Assembly: GCF_035989885.1 (NCBI RefSeq)
Contig: NZ_CP108518.1
Location: 4,765,001 to 4,829,000, forward strand
Direction: 5' to 3'
DNA length: 64,000 nucleotides
From: Streptomyces sp. NBC_01232
Lineage (GTDB): Bacteria > Actinomycetota > Actinomycetes > Streptomycetales > Streptomycetaceae
Position numbers and translations under genes: made by a program. Positions 37,052 to 44,908 of this stretch are shown here, in pieces; position 1 is the first letter of the stretch; each line of letters opens with the position of its first letter. The notes under the pieces were generated by a model. That model ran no database searches, was not told the DNA's origin, and saw only the letters and a list, made by a program, of their open reading frames with translations.

Positions 37052-37816
37052 CTACTGGGGCTTCGGGGACTGCGGCGCCTCCGCCGGGGCCTTGTTCGCC
37101 GCGCCCACCGAGGCCACAGCCTCCTTGGCGGCCGCGACCGCGTCCTGGAGCAGCTTCGCGTGGTCCGGCGCACCGGCACCCTCGAGCCCCGCACCGTTGT
37201 AGTCGAGCGTGATCACCACGTTCTGGGTGCGCGCCACGACCGTCGTGTTGAAGTGGTCGTTGCCGTCCTTCTTCACCGTGTAGACGACCGACGTCCCCTG
37301 GTCGCCGGTCTCACCGACGGCCTCAGCCTTCGGGTCCTGCGCGCCCTCGGTGGTCTTCGCGACCTCCACCTGCTTGTTGAACTGCTCCTCGGCACGCTTG
37401 TTGGCGTCGCCGAGCGTGGCGTGCGAGTCGGAGCGGAAGAAGGAGAGCGAGAGCCAGCGGTACTGCGAGCCCTTCAGGCCGTCCTCGTCCAGGCCCGTCC
37501 AGTAGCAGCTGACGCGGGTGGCCGGGTCGTTCGACGGGGTCGCCGTACCGTTCTTGTCCTTCGCCTCCGGGACGAGCGTGTCTATCGTCGCCGTCTGGAC
37601 CGCCTTGCAGGCGTCCGGGAGGGTGGCGAAGGCCGCCTTCTCCAGGGTCTTGGACGACTTCGGGTTGGGCTTGGCCGACGAGGACGAACCGGACTTCTTG
37701 TCGCCTTTCGCGCCCGAGTCCTTGCCCGAGTCGGACGAACACCCGGCGACGGTGAGGATCACCGGGACGGCTGCGCAGGCGAGAACGCGGGTGAGGCGCG
37801 AGGCTGATCGGTGCAT
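37052..37816 (-). CDS. DUF3558 family lipoprotein
   Basis: A 254-aa secreted lipoprotein. The signal peptide has basic MHRSASRLTR, hydrophobic core and lipobox LTVAGC with the lipidated Cys at residue 26. A Ser/Lys/Gly linker follows, then the DUF3558 domain (FATLPDACKAVQTATIDTLVPEAK, VSCYWTGLDEDGLKG, RWLSLSFFRSD...), with two cysteines likely disulfide-bonded. Function unknown. ATG 37816 has GAAGGA. It is the second of two tandem paralogues. Confidence 0.87.
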   Translation of the reverse strand: MHRSASRLTRVLACAAVPVILTVAGCSSDSGKDSGAKGDKKSGSSSSAKPNPKSSKTLEKAAFATLPDACKAVQTATIDTLVPEAKDKNGTATPSNDPATRVSCYWTGLDEDGLKGSQYRWLSLSFFRSDSHATLGDANKRAEEQFNKQVEVAKTTEGAQDPKAEAVGETGDQGTSVVYTVKKDGNDHFNTTVVARTQNVVITLDYNGAGLEGAGAPDHAKLLQDAVAAAKEAVASVGAANKAPAEAPQSPKPQ

Positions 37817-37930
37817 GGTTCCTTCAGTACGATTGTCGGTTGTTCTTCGGACGCGGGACCGGGCAACGGTAGCCCGACCGGGTGGCCCACTGCTGTGCGC
37901 GCCGTCACCCCCGGGCGTGGCGCGCACCAC

Positions 37931-38794
37931 TCACTCGCTGAAACGCTCCGCCAGAGCCTGCGCCAACTGCCGTGCCTTGTCCTGGGTTTCGGTGCTCGGC
38001 GGGATCGTGCCGGGCAGCGCGGGCTGCACGCTGTACTCCATGCTGACGATGACGTTCGAGGTACGGAACACAATGCGCACGGTGCGGGACTGCGCGGCGC
38101 TGGCCCCGGCGGGGCTGAGCTTGTCCTCCAGGAACGCCTCGCTGCCGAGATCCTCCAGGACCCGGGACCCGAGCTCGACCGGGGCGGACGGGCCCCCGCC
38201 GGGGGACGACGGCGCGCCGGAGGCGGGTGCTCCGGAAGCGGGCGAACCCGAGGCGGCCGGAGCGGCGGGCGTCGGAGCCGCCGGGGTGGGAGCCGCCGGG
38301 GCGGGGCTCCCGGTGGGGCCGGGGAAGGGCAGGCGCGCGTCGGTGAGCCGGCGCACGTAGACCTGCTTGGCCTTCTCGTCGTCGCTGCTGACGGCCCGGT
38401 CGTACGAGACCACGCGCTCGAAGCGGACCGACAGCAGCCGGGTCTCCTCCGGGCTCTGCCCCGTCCAGCGGCAGCCGACGTGCCGGTCGCCGTCGTACGA
38501 GGTGTCCGCGACGCCCGCGTACATCTGGTCGCGCTGCTCCGGGGTGAGGCTGTCCCCTGCCGGGAGCATGCCCTTGAGCTTCTTGCTGTCGACACCGGCC
38601 TTGCAGGGCGCGGGCAGACTGCGGTACTTCCCCGGCTGGGCGGGCACGGCGGCGCTCCCGCCGGCCTTCGAATCGCTGGTGCTTCCGCCACCGCTCCCGT
38701 CGGTGCACCCGGTCAGGCCGGCCGCCCCTGCCGCGAGCGCGGTGAGCATCGCGATGCCTGGCAGGACTCGCCGCCGTACCGCCTTGCGCTGCAC
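37931..38794 (-). CDS. DUF3558 family lipoprotein (paralogue)
   Basis: About 287 aa. Signal peptide QRKAVRRRVLPGIAMLTALAAG with lipobox GLTGC, a Gly/Ser linker, then LPAPCKAGVDSKKLKGMLPAG, GCRWTGQSPEETRLLSVRFER and a Pro/Ala/Ser-rich insert (GSPAPAAPTPAAPTPAAPAA). The C-terminal domain matches the neighbouring lipoprotein. GTG 38794 has GGGAG nine bases upstream; GTG 38800 is an alternative. It precedes its paralogue by 114 bp in the same direction and diverges from rtcB. Confidence 0.84.
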   Translation of the reverse strand: MQRKAVRRRVLPGIAMLTALAAGAAGLTGCTDGSGGGSTSDSKAGGSAAVPAQPGKYRSLPAPCKAGVDSKKLKGMLPAGDSLTPEQRDQMYAGVADTSYDGDRHVGCRWTGQSPEETRLLSVRFERVVSYDRAVSSDDEKAKQVYVRRLTDARLPFPGPTGSPAPAAPTPAAPTPAAPAASGSPASGAPASGAPSSPGGGPSAPVELGSRVLEDLGSEAFLEDKLSPAGASAAQSRTVRIVFRTSNVIVSMEYSVQPALPGTIPPSTETQDKARQLAQALAERFSE

Positions 38795-38985
38795 GTCCAC
38801 TGGCTCCCTTCGACCGGCGGGCCCCCCGACGGTCAGGAAAATGCGTTGCCGCGACTTGGGCGCGGCTGGACACAATGTCTATCGCACACGCTGGTGCCGG
38901 CGCCGGTCCTCTGTCGTATTTGGGATCAAGAGCGAGGCTTTTGCGCTTTCCAACTTTTCCGTGGTTTTCGGGGGATTGATTCCTT

Positions 38986-40179
38986 ATGTCGTACGTAGAG
39001 GTGCCCGGGGCGAAGGTCCCGATCAGGATGTGGACCGACCCGGCGTCGGTCGAGGACAGCGCGATGCAGCAGCTGCACAACGTCGCCACCCTCCCCTGGA
39101 TCAAGGGCCTGGCCGTGATGCCGGACGTCCACTACGGCAAGGGCGCCACCGTCGGCTCGGTCATCGCCATGAAGGACGCGGTCTGTCCGGCGGCGGTGGG
39201 GGTGGACATCGGCTGCGGCATGTCGGCGGTGAAGACGTCCCTGACGGCCAATGACCTGCCGGGGGACCTGTCGGGTCTGCGGTCGAAGATCGAGCGGGCG
39301 ATTCCGGTGGGGGCGGGGATGCACCGCGAGGCGGTGGACCCCTCGCGGCTGTACGGGTTCTCGGAGGCGGGTTTCGGGGACCTGTGGGAGCGCTTCGACT
39401 ACGTCACGGATGCGGTGAAGTTCCGGCGGGACCGGGCGATGCGGCAAATGGGAACCCTTGGCCAAGGGAATCACTTTTGCGAGGTATGCATTGATTCATC
39501 CGGTTCGGTGTGGCTCATGCTGCACTCGGGATCGCGGAACATCGGCAACGAGCTGGCGGCCTTCCATATCGGCGTGGCCCGAGGGCTTTCGCACAACGAA
39601 GGCCTCGTGGACCGGGACCTCGCGGTCTTCCTCGCGGCCACACCGGAGATGGACGCGTACCGCAACGACCTCTTCTGGGCGCAGGAGTACGCGAAGTACA
39701 ACCGCGCCGTGATGATGAGCCTGTTCAAGGAGGTGTTCCGGAAGGAGTTCCGGAAGGCGAAGGTCTCCTTCGACCGGGAGATCAGCTGCCACCACAACTA
39801 TGTGGCGGAGGAGCGGTACGACGGCATGGACCTGCTGGTCACGCGCAAGGGCGCGATCCGCGCCGGCAGCGGTGACTACGGGATCATCCCGGGCTCCATG
39901 GGCACGGGCTCGTACATCGTGAAGGGGCTCGGCAACGAGAAGTCCTTCAACTCGGCCTCGCACGGCGCGGGCCGGAAGATGAGCCGGACGGCGGCGAAGA
40001 AGCGGTTCTCGGCGCGGGATCTGGCGGAGCAGACCAAGGGCGTGGAGTGCCGCAAGGACTCGGGCGTCGTGGACGAGATCCCGGGTGCCTACAAGTCCAT
40101 CGAGCAGGTCATCGACCAGCAGACCGACCTGGTGCAGGTCGTGGCCAAGCTCAAGCAGGTCATCTGCATCAAGGGCTGA
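38986..40179 (+). CDS. rtcB: RtcB family RNA ligase (3'-phosphate/5'-OH)
   Basis: A 397-aa RtcB, which seals RNA ends bearing 2',3'-cyclic phosphate or 3'-phosphate to 5'-OH using GTP and Mn. The metal-binding Cys 77 (GVDIGCGMS), Asn162-His163 in GTLGQGNHFCEV, and the guanylylated His 326 in SHGAGRKMSR are visible. Length suits the short bacterial form. Odd feature: codons from 39445 to 39504, exactly over GTLGQGNH, end in A or T at 11 of 20 positions, far from the rest of the gene. A homing endonuclease gene lies just downstream, convergent. ATG 38986 has GGGGGA upstream. Confidence 0.93.
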   Translation: MSYVEVPGAKVPIRMWTDPASVEDSAMQQLHNVATLPWIKGLAVMPDVHYGKGATVGSVIAMKDAVCPAAVGVDIGCGMSAVKTSLTANDLPGDLSGLRSKIERAIPVGAGMHREAVDPSRLYGFSEAGFGDLWERFDYVTDAVKFRRDRAMRQMGTLGQGNHFCEVCIDSSGSVWLMLHSGSRNIGNELAAFHIGVARGLSHNEGLVDRDLAVFLAATPEMDAYRNDLFWAQEYAKYNRAVMMSLFKEVFRKEFRKAKVSFDREISCHHNYVAEERYDGMDLLVTRKGAIRAGSGDYGIIPGSMGTGSYIVKGLGNEKSFNSASHGAGRKMSRTAAKKRFSARDLAEQTKGVECRKDSGVVDEIPGAYKSIEQVIDQQTDLVQVVAKLKQVICIKG

Positions 40180-40202
40180 GGCGGGTGTGGTTTTCGGGGG
40201 AG

Positions 40203-40240
40203 CGGAGGGGCCCGGGTCGTGATCGGCCCGGGCCCCTCCG
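40203..40240. terminator. bidirectional hairpin between rtcB and the endonuclease gene
   Basis: Perfect 14-bp stem cggaggggcccggg / cccgggcccctccg with a 10-nt loop, 24 bp after the rtcB stop and 12 bp beyond the stop of the convergent endonuclease gene. Confidence 0.85.
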
Positions 40241-40251
40241 TGTCGTCCTGC

Positions 40252-41070
40252 TCACGCTTTGCCGGTCCGCAGGCGCCAGAGGCGCATCGAGCAGCTCTGC
40301 TCGGTCCTGTCGAGAACGACCCCGGCCGCCGCGGCGTCGTTCACCTGCAGGAGGACCTCGTCGTCCTTCGGGGTCCAGCGTCGGCGGGGCGGAGCGACCC
40401 GCATGTCCGCCGGCCGGACCCAGTCGCGAATTTCGGCTGCCTTGGCCTTCTTGCGCTCCAGGCCCAGGCAGCCGTCGTAGTACAGGTGCGCGGCGAGCTC
40501 GATCGCCGCTTCCTTCGTGTAGAGGACGTTGTAGATCCCGTCCCGGGCATTGCGCTTGATGCTCCGCTCTGCCCCGGTGACCTTCTTCGCGAAGTGGCAC
40601 AGGTATGCACCCACCGCAGTGCTGGCGGTGGTGAGTGAGACGAACGGAAGGCCCTTGCCCGTGTAGCCGACGGATCCGTCGGCGTCGATGATCCCCCGAA
40701 GGTAGTCGCGGCGCGAGAACTCCACACGGGGCGGCTTGATCGTCCTCGACTTGCGTCCGTAGGGCATTCCGAGCCTGTTGATCGTGCTCCGGGCTTCCAG
40801 GGAGCAGAGGCTCCATGTGGCGGAGGGGTGGAGCTGGGCGAAGTTCGTGGTCCTGACACGCTCGGTGATCGAGCTGAAGTAGGGCGTGAGCTGCTGGAAC
40901 TCGCGGAGGATGTGGATGTCACGTGCGTTGATCTCGGCGGTGAGCTTGCCCTTCCGCCCCGTGCCCTGTGCGAGGTGTCCGTCGGCTTGGAGGAAGCCGA
41001 ACATGTATGCGTAGCGGGGGTCAGTGAGGTCCATGAAGTGCGCGGCGGCGCTAGGGTCCTGTTCAGCCAT
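40252..41070 (-). CDS. free-standing LAGLIDADG homing endonuclease
   Basis: A 272-aa protein with two LAGLIDADG helices, YMFGFLQADG (residues 22-31) and LRGIIDADGSVG (125-136), each with the catalytic acidic residue (D30, D131). This is the pseudo-symmetric single-chain monomer arrangement that cuts a long asymmetric DNA site. A C-terminal ~45-residue segment (PPRRRWTPKDDEVLLQVNDAAAAG...SMRLWRL) looks like a Myb/SANT or DNA-binding tail. ATG 41070 has AAGGAAGAAGGA purines upstream. It is not inside an intron or intein here. Its neighbour is rtcB, a gene known to host inteins in other organisms. Confidence 0.88.
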   Translation of the reverse strand: MAEQDPSAAAHFMDLTDPRYAYMFGFLQADGHLAQGTGRKGKLTAEINARDIHILREFQQLTPYFSSITERVRTTNFAQLHPSATWSLCSLEARSTINRLGMPYGRKSRTIKPPRVEFSRRDYLRGIIDADGSVGYTGKGLPFVSLTTASTAVGAYLCHFAKKVTGAERSIKRNARDGIYNVLYTKEAAIELAAHLYYDGCLGLERKKAKAAEIRDWVRPADMRVAPPRRRWTPKDDEVLLQVNDAAAAGVVLDRTEQSCSMRLWRLRTGKA

Positions 41071-41319
41071 GAGGAAGTCCTTCTTCCTTGTTGGTGAGGC
41101 CCTCGTCCGGGACTGCCATCCCGGCCGGGGGCCGTTCGTATTGCGGCTGAACTTAGGTGGGGAATCCAGGTGAACCTGGCCGATCCCCTCAAAATCGCTC
41201 GAACGTGTGACGGAATTTCACATTGCGCCGCGCACTCCCGTCGACACTCGTTGCTGTCGAGGATTCCGGGGATGTGGGACATCAACTTCCGCTTGGGATA
41301 AGGGGGTTGACTTGCAATC

Positions 41320-41331
41320 TGGTCTAGACCA
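41320..41331 (+). promoter_or_regulatory. DasR-type operator (dre)
   Basis: TGGTCTAGACCA, a perfect 12-bp palindrome identical to the core of the DasR-responsive element that controls chitin and N-acetylglucosamine genes in Streptomyces. TTGACT at 41307-41312 looks like a -35 box, and the site fills the spacer towards a start at 41331-41343. Confidence 0.88.
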
Positions 41332-41342
41332 TGGTGTGCGGC

Positions 41343-42020
41343 ATGTGGAGATCCCGCGTGCTACTCGCCGTGCTCGCGTCGTTGTCGCTCGCCCTCGGGG
41401 CCGCCGGGTCCGCGCAGGCGAAGGTGGGGCTGCCGCCCGTCGTGTCGCGTGTGCCGACCGGTGAGAAGGTCGTCTTCATCACCATCGACGACGGCTGGAG
41501 CCATGATCCGGCGGCGGCGCGGATCCTGTTGGAGAAGCGGGTGCCCGCCGCGTTGTTCCTGCTGCCCGGGGCCACCTCGTACGACACCGGGTACTTCACC
41601 CGGCTCACGGAGGAAGGGCGCGTCGGCGTCGAGAACCACACGGTCAACCACCCCGACCTGACCACGCTCGACGCGGCCGGCAAGGACGCCGAGGTCTGCG
41701 GGGCCGGGGAGCAGCTGCAGGCCGCCTTCGGGCGGACGCCGAAGCTGCTGCGGCCGCCGTACGGGGCGGTGAACGACGAGGTGCGGCTCGCGGCCAAGGC
41801 GTGCGGGGTGAAGGCGCTGGTGACCTGGACGCACGATTTCACCACCTGGGGGCAGACCCCGCCGACGCCGCGGCTGCAGGCCGGGGACATCGTGCTGCTG
41901 CACTTCACGCCGACGCTGGCGGCGGACCTTCAGCGGGCCCTGGACGCGGCGAGGGCCGCCGGCCTGAAGCCGGCGGCCCTCATGCCGCACCTGAAGGCGG
42001 CCGGAGTTCTCCCGGCCTAG
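41343..42020 (+). CDS. secreted polysaccharide deacetylase (NodB/CE4 family)
   Basis: A 225-aa exported enzyme. Signal peptide WRSRVLLAVLASLSLALGAAGSAQA, then the CE4 motifs: FITIDDGWSHDP (catalytic Asp and metal Asp), ENHTVNHPDLT (metal His pair) and RPPYGAVND. The family removes N-acetyl groups from chitin, peptidoglycan or xylan. The DasR-type operator at the start fits an amino-sugar polymer substrate (inference). ATG 41331 and GTG 41334 are in frame but overlap or abut the operator; ATG 41343 is preferred and could be leaderless. The 3' end overlaps the convergent SDR gene by 4 bp. Confidence 0.87.
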   Translation: MWRSRVLLAVLASLSLALGAAGSAQAKVGLPPVVSRVPTGEKVVFITIDDGWSHDPAAARILLEKRVPAALFLLPGATSYDTGYFTRLTEEGRVGVENHTVNHPDLTTLDAAGKDAEVCGAGEQLQAAFGRTPKLLRPPYGAVNDEVRLAAKACGVKALVTWTHDFTTWGQTPPTPRLQAGDIVLLHFTPTLAADLQRALDAARAAGLKPAALMPHLKAAGVLPA

Positions 42021-42781
42021 AGCTCCCGGTGGACCTTGGTGTTGGAGGCCTGGGCGCGGGGGCGGACTACCAGGAGGTCGATGTTGACGTGGCTGGGGCG
42101 GGTGACCGCCCAGGTGATGGTGTCGGCCACGTCGTCGGCGGAGAGGGGCTCCGCGACGCCCGCGTAGACCTTCTCCGCCTTCTCGGCGTCGCCGCGGAAC
42201 CGGGTCTTCGCGAATTCCTCGGTCTTGACCATGCCCGGGGCGATCTCGATGACGCGCACGGGCTGGCCGACGATCTCCAGGCGCAGGGTCTCGGCGAGGA
42301 CGCGGGCGCCGTTCTTGGCGGCGACGTAGCCGGCCCCGCCCTCGTACGTGGAGTGGCCCGCGGTGGAGGAGAGGACCACGACCGTGCCGTCGCCGGAGGC
42401 GGTGAGGGCGGGGAGCAGGGCCTGGGTGACGTGGAGCGTGCCGATGACGTTGACCTCGTACATCGTGCGCCAGTCGGCGGGGTCGCCGGTGGCGACGGGC
42501 TCGGCTCCGATGGCTCCGCCGGCGTTGTTCACGAGTACGTCGCAGCGGTCCAGGGAGGCGGCGAAGGCGTCGACGGCGGGACGGTCGGTGACGTCGAGGG
42601 CGTGGGCGGTGGCCCGGTGGCCGGCCGCGGTGATCTCGGCGGCGAGGGCCTCGATGCGGTCCTTGCGGCGGGCGGTGAGGACGACGTGGTAGCCGGCGGC
42701 GGCGAGCTGCCGGGCGGTGGCCGCGCCGATGCCGCTGCTCGCGCCGGTGACTACGGCGGTTCGGGTGGCGGCCGTGCTCAT
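42017..42781 (-). CDS. SDR family oxidoreductase
   Basis: A 254-aa classical short-chain dehydrogenase. Cofactor motif TGASSGIGAATARQL, NNAG in VLVNNAGGAIG, catalytic Ser in VLSSTAGHSTYEG, and Tyr-Lys in YVAAKNGARVLAETLRLE. The YdfG/serine-dehydrogenase branch (IEIAPGMVKTEEFAKTRF) suggests a 3-hydroxy acid or serine substrate, which is uncertain. ATG 42781 has GAGGAG. Open reading frame upstream of the start is spurious. Confidence 0.9.
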   Translation of the reverse strand: MSTAATRTAVVTGASSGIGAATARQLAAAGYHVVLTARRKDRIEALAAEITAAGHRATAHALDVTDRPAVDAFAASLDRCDVLVNNAGGAIGAEPVATGDPADWRTMYEVNVIGTLHVTQALLPALTASGDGTVVVLSSTAGHSTYEGGAGYVAAKNGARVLAETLRLEIVGQPVRVIEIAPGMVKTEEFAKTRFRGDAEKAEKVYAGVAEPLSADDVADTITWAVTRPSHVNIDLLVVRPRAQASNTKVHREL

Positions 42782-42999
42782 GTGCGGGCTCCTCGGTCGT
42801 TCGTACGGGCGATTACCCGCCAGCATAGGCGCGGCTCGGCGGCCGCGCGGGGCGTACATGATCAGGGCCGTTCCGGCGGGGCGGGCGAGGGCCCGGCGAT
42901 GTCCCAGCGGCAGATGGGGGTGGGCGCGCCCTCGTTCGTGTGATGGTCCGATCGGTCGGGGGTGCCGGTGGCTAGCCTCCGCGCGAGGAGGTGGTGTCG

Positions 43000-43503
43000 G
43001 TGCGCCGTGGTGCCGTACGAAGTGTGGTGGTGGCGGGTTTGCTGGCGCTCGGTGCGGGTGTCCCCGGGTCGGCCCAGGCATCGGTCCTGCCGTCGGTCCG
43101 GGCGTCGGTGGCGGACGAGCCGGAGGCCGATGTGGCCTACCACGGCCGGGTGGTCCTGGCCGGGGCGCGGCTGCGGATCTGGATGGTCCCGGAGAACAAC
43201 GGGCCCGCCGCGCTGCCGAACGCGACGGTGCGGGTGCGGCTGTCGGCCGAGCTCGCGGACCGGCAGGAGCTGGCGGGTGGCTGCGCGCGGGCGGGCGTGC
43301 GCGAGGTGGTGTGCGAGACGGGACCGCTGCCGCTGCACGGGCGGGGCCGGCACATCGGGCTGCTGCTGGAGCTGCGGGAGCCGTCGCCGGAGGTGGTGGT
43401 GCGGGTGGACACGTGGTGGAACGGTGGTGCCACGGACCGGAACCACGCCAACAACGAGCACGTGGTGCTGGCGCTGGACACCGGCGACGCGTACGCCTTC
43501 TAG
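43000..43503 (+). CDS. secreted protein of unknown function
   Basis: A 167-aa protein with a signal peptide (RRGAVRSVVVAGLLALGAGVPGSAQAS, cleavage after AQA likely). The mature part is beta-rich (VAYHGRVVLAGARLRIWMVPENNGPAALPNATVRVRLSAEL), resembling a CARDB/DUF11-type extracellular domain with two cysteines (GGCARAG, VCETG). Function unknown. GTG 43000 is nine bases after GAGGAG; GTG 42991 and 42994 are closer but less well spaced. A perfect terminator follows. Confidence 0.77.
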   Translation: MRRGAVRSVVVAGLLALGAGVPGSAQASVLPSVRASVADEPEADVAYHGRVVLAGARLRIWMVPENNGPAALPNATVRVRLSAELADRQELAGGCARAGVREVVCETGPLPLHGRGRHIGLLLELREPSPEVVVRVDTWWNGGATDRNHANNEHVVLALDTGDAYAF

Positions 43504-43510
43504 GCCGGGG

Positions 43511-43532
43511 CGCGCCCCTGGGCAGGGGCGCG
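43511..43532. terminator. bidirectional terminator hairpin
   Basis: Stem cgcgcccctg / caggggcgcg with a GG centre, between the convergent secreted-protein and Mut7-C genes. Confidence 0.8.
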
Positions 43533-43542
43533 TCTTCCGGGT

Positions 43543-44271
43543 CTAAGCCGTGCCGAACTCCACCAGGGCCTCGTCGACGATCCGCTCCAGGCGGGCGTGA
43601 TGGGCGCCGCGCCAGTAGACGCGCTCGCACTCGGCGCACTGTGCGAAGACGTCGTAGGAGCGGTGCGTGCCCTGTTCCAGGCGCTCGCCGACGCTCTCCT
43701 TGTCGGCCTCGCGGAGCGGGCCGTTGCAGGCGGTGCAGCGGGTCCACGGTGCGAGGGCGGGTGCGAACCGGCCCAGTACGTCGCGCAGTTGCTCGTCGGG
43801 GTTGTCGCTGTAGACGTAGGCGCCGGCGAACAGCTCGCGGCGGCGCAGCAGTCCGCGGTCGCGGGAGAGCAGGACGCGCTGCTCGGCGGCGGAGCGGGTG
43901 GCGAGGGCGGGGTCGCCGATGTCCTCGTTCTCGTAGGCGGCGTCGACGCCGAGCAGGCGCAGGCGGCGGGCGAGGGTGCCGAGGTGGACGTCGAGGAGGA
44001 AGCGGAGCGGGGCGCCGGGGACCTGCTGGGGCCGTTCGACCCCGAGCACCTCGACGTTCTGGCCGTCCTGGGGCACGTAGGAGACGGGTACCTCGTGGCC
44101 GTCGACGAGGAGGCGGCCGACCTCGGTGAGCGGGACGCCGGCCGATTCGACGACGTGGCCGAGGCTGGAGGCGCCGTCGGTCGCGGTCGGTACGCGTTCG
44201 GCGCGCCGGCTGGGCGGGGCGAAGAGGCGCAGTTCGGGGGCGAGGGTGAGCTGAATGCCGGGTCCGTTCAC
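43543..44271 (-). CDS. Mut7-C RNase-like protein with ubiquitin-like N-terminus
   Basis: A 242-aa protein. The N-terminal ~85 residues have a ubiquitin/ThiS-like fold pattern (SSLGHVVESAGVPLTEVGRLLVDGHEV). The C-terminal Mut7-C domain is PIN-like (RFLLDVHLGTLARRLRLLGVDAAYENEDIGD with acidic residues, VLLSRDRGLLRRRELF) and ends with a zinc ribbon, RCTACNGPL and CAECERVYWRGAH. Predicted nuclease of unknown target. GTG 44271 has a weak site (gacagg). Confidence 0.87.
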   Translation of the reverse strand: MNGPGIQLTLAPELRLFAPPSRRAERVPTATDGASSLGHVVESAGVPLTEVGRLLVDGHEVPVSYVPQDGQNVEVLGVERPQQVPGAPLRFLLDVHLGTLARRLRLLGVDAAYENEDIGDPALATRSAAEQRVLLSRDRGLLRRRELFAGAYVYSDNPDEQLRDVLGRFAPALAPWTRCTACNGPLREADKESVGERLEQGTHRSYDVFAQCAECERVYWRGAHHARLERIVDEALVEFGTA

Positions 44272-44312
44272 CCTGTCAGCATGCCATTGCCGGGGAGCGG
44301 GTCGCGCCGGAT

Positions 44313-44729
44313 TTACGAGGTCGCGGTGGTCCGGTCGTAGGTGTCGCGATGGGCGTTGACCTCGTCGAAGTGGTTCTCGGCCCACAGTTTCACGGAGGAC
44401 AGGAGGCAGCCGAGGCTGCTGCCGAGGTCGGTGAGGCGGTAGTCGACGCGGACGGGGACGGTGGGGGTGACGGTGCGGGTGACGAGGCCGTCGCGTTCGA
44501 GGGAGCGCAGGGTCTGGGTGAGCATTTTCTGGCTCACGCCGGGGATCTTGCGGCCCAGGTCGCTGTAGCGCATGGTGCGGTCTTCGGCCTGGCCGAGGGC
44601 GCTGACGATGAGGCCGACCCACTTGTCGCTGATGCGGGCCAGGAGCTGGCCGGTGGGGCATTCCCTGAGGAAGGCGTCGTAGGCGGAACGGGCTTCCTCG
44701 CGACGGGCCGCGGCGGTGCTGGTGGCCAT
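44313..44729 (-). CDS. HxlR family transcriptional regulator
   Basis: A 138-aa winged-helix protein with the HxlR signature: ECPTGQLLARISDKWVGLIVSAL, MRYSDLGRKIPGVSQKMLTQTLRSLERDGLVTR and VPVRVDYRLTDLGSSL. The cysteine in ECPTG is the conserved redox or ligand-sensing position. ATG 44729 gives the family N-terminus; an in-frame CDS from 44759 would cover the palindrome. It is divergent from an NADP-dependent oxidoreductase, the usual partner of quinone- or aldehyde-sensing HxlR proteins. Confidence 0.88.
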   Translation of the reverse strand: MATSTAAARREEARSAYDAFLRECPTGQLLARISDKWVGLIVSALGQAEDRTMRYSDLGRKIPGVSQKMLTQTLRSLERDGLVTRTVTPTVPVRVDYRLTDLGSSLGCLLSSVKLWAENHFDEVNAHRDTYDRTTATS

Positions 44730-44751
44730 GGGTGCCCCACTTCCGGGTCGG

Positions 44752-44773
44752 GTACGCACCTTGGAGTGCGTAC
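44752..44773. promoter_or_regulatory. HxlR operator candidate
   Basis: gtacgcac-cttgga-gtgcgtac, perfect 8-bp arms, with another gtac half-site at 44787, between the divergent HxlR and oxidoreductase genes. Confidence 0.8.
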
Positions 44774-44908
44774 TTACGAAAAGAGAGTACCTCTCCCTAG
44801 GTTAGTGCTCGTCAGGAACGAGCGAACGAGCGCGAGCGAACGAGCGAGCGCGAGCGCATCAGTGGACGCGTGAACGACCACGCGAACCGGCGAACGGGAG
44901 AGATCGAG

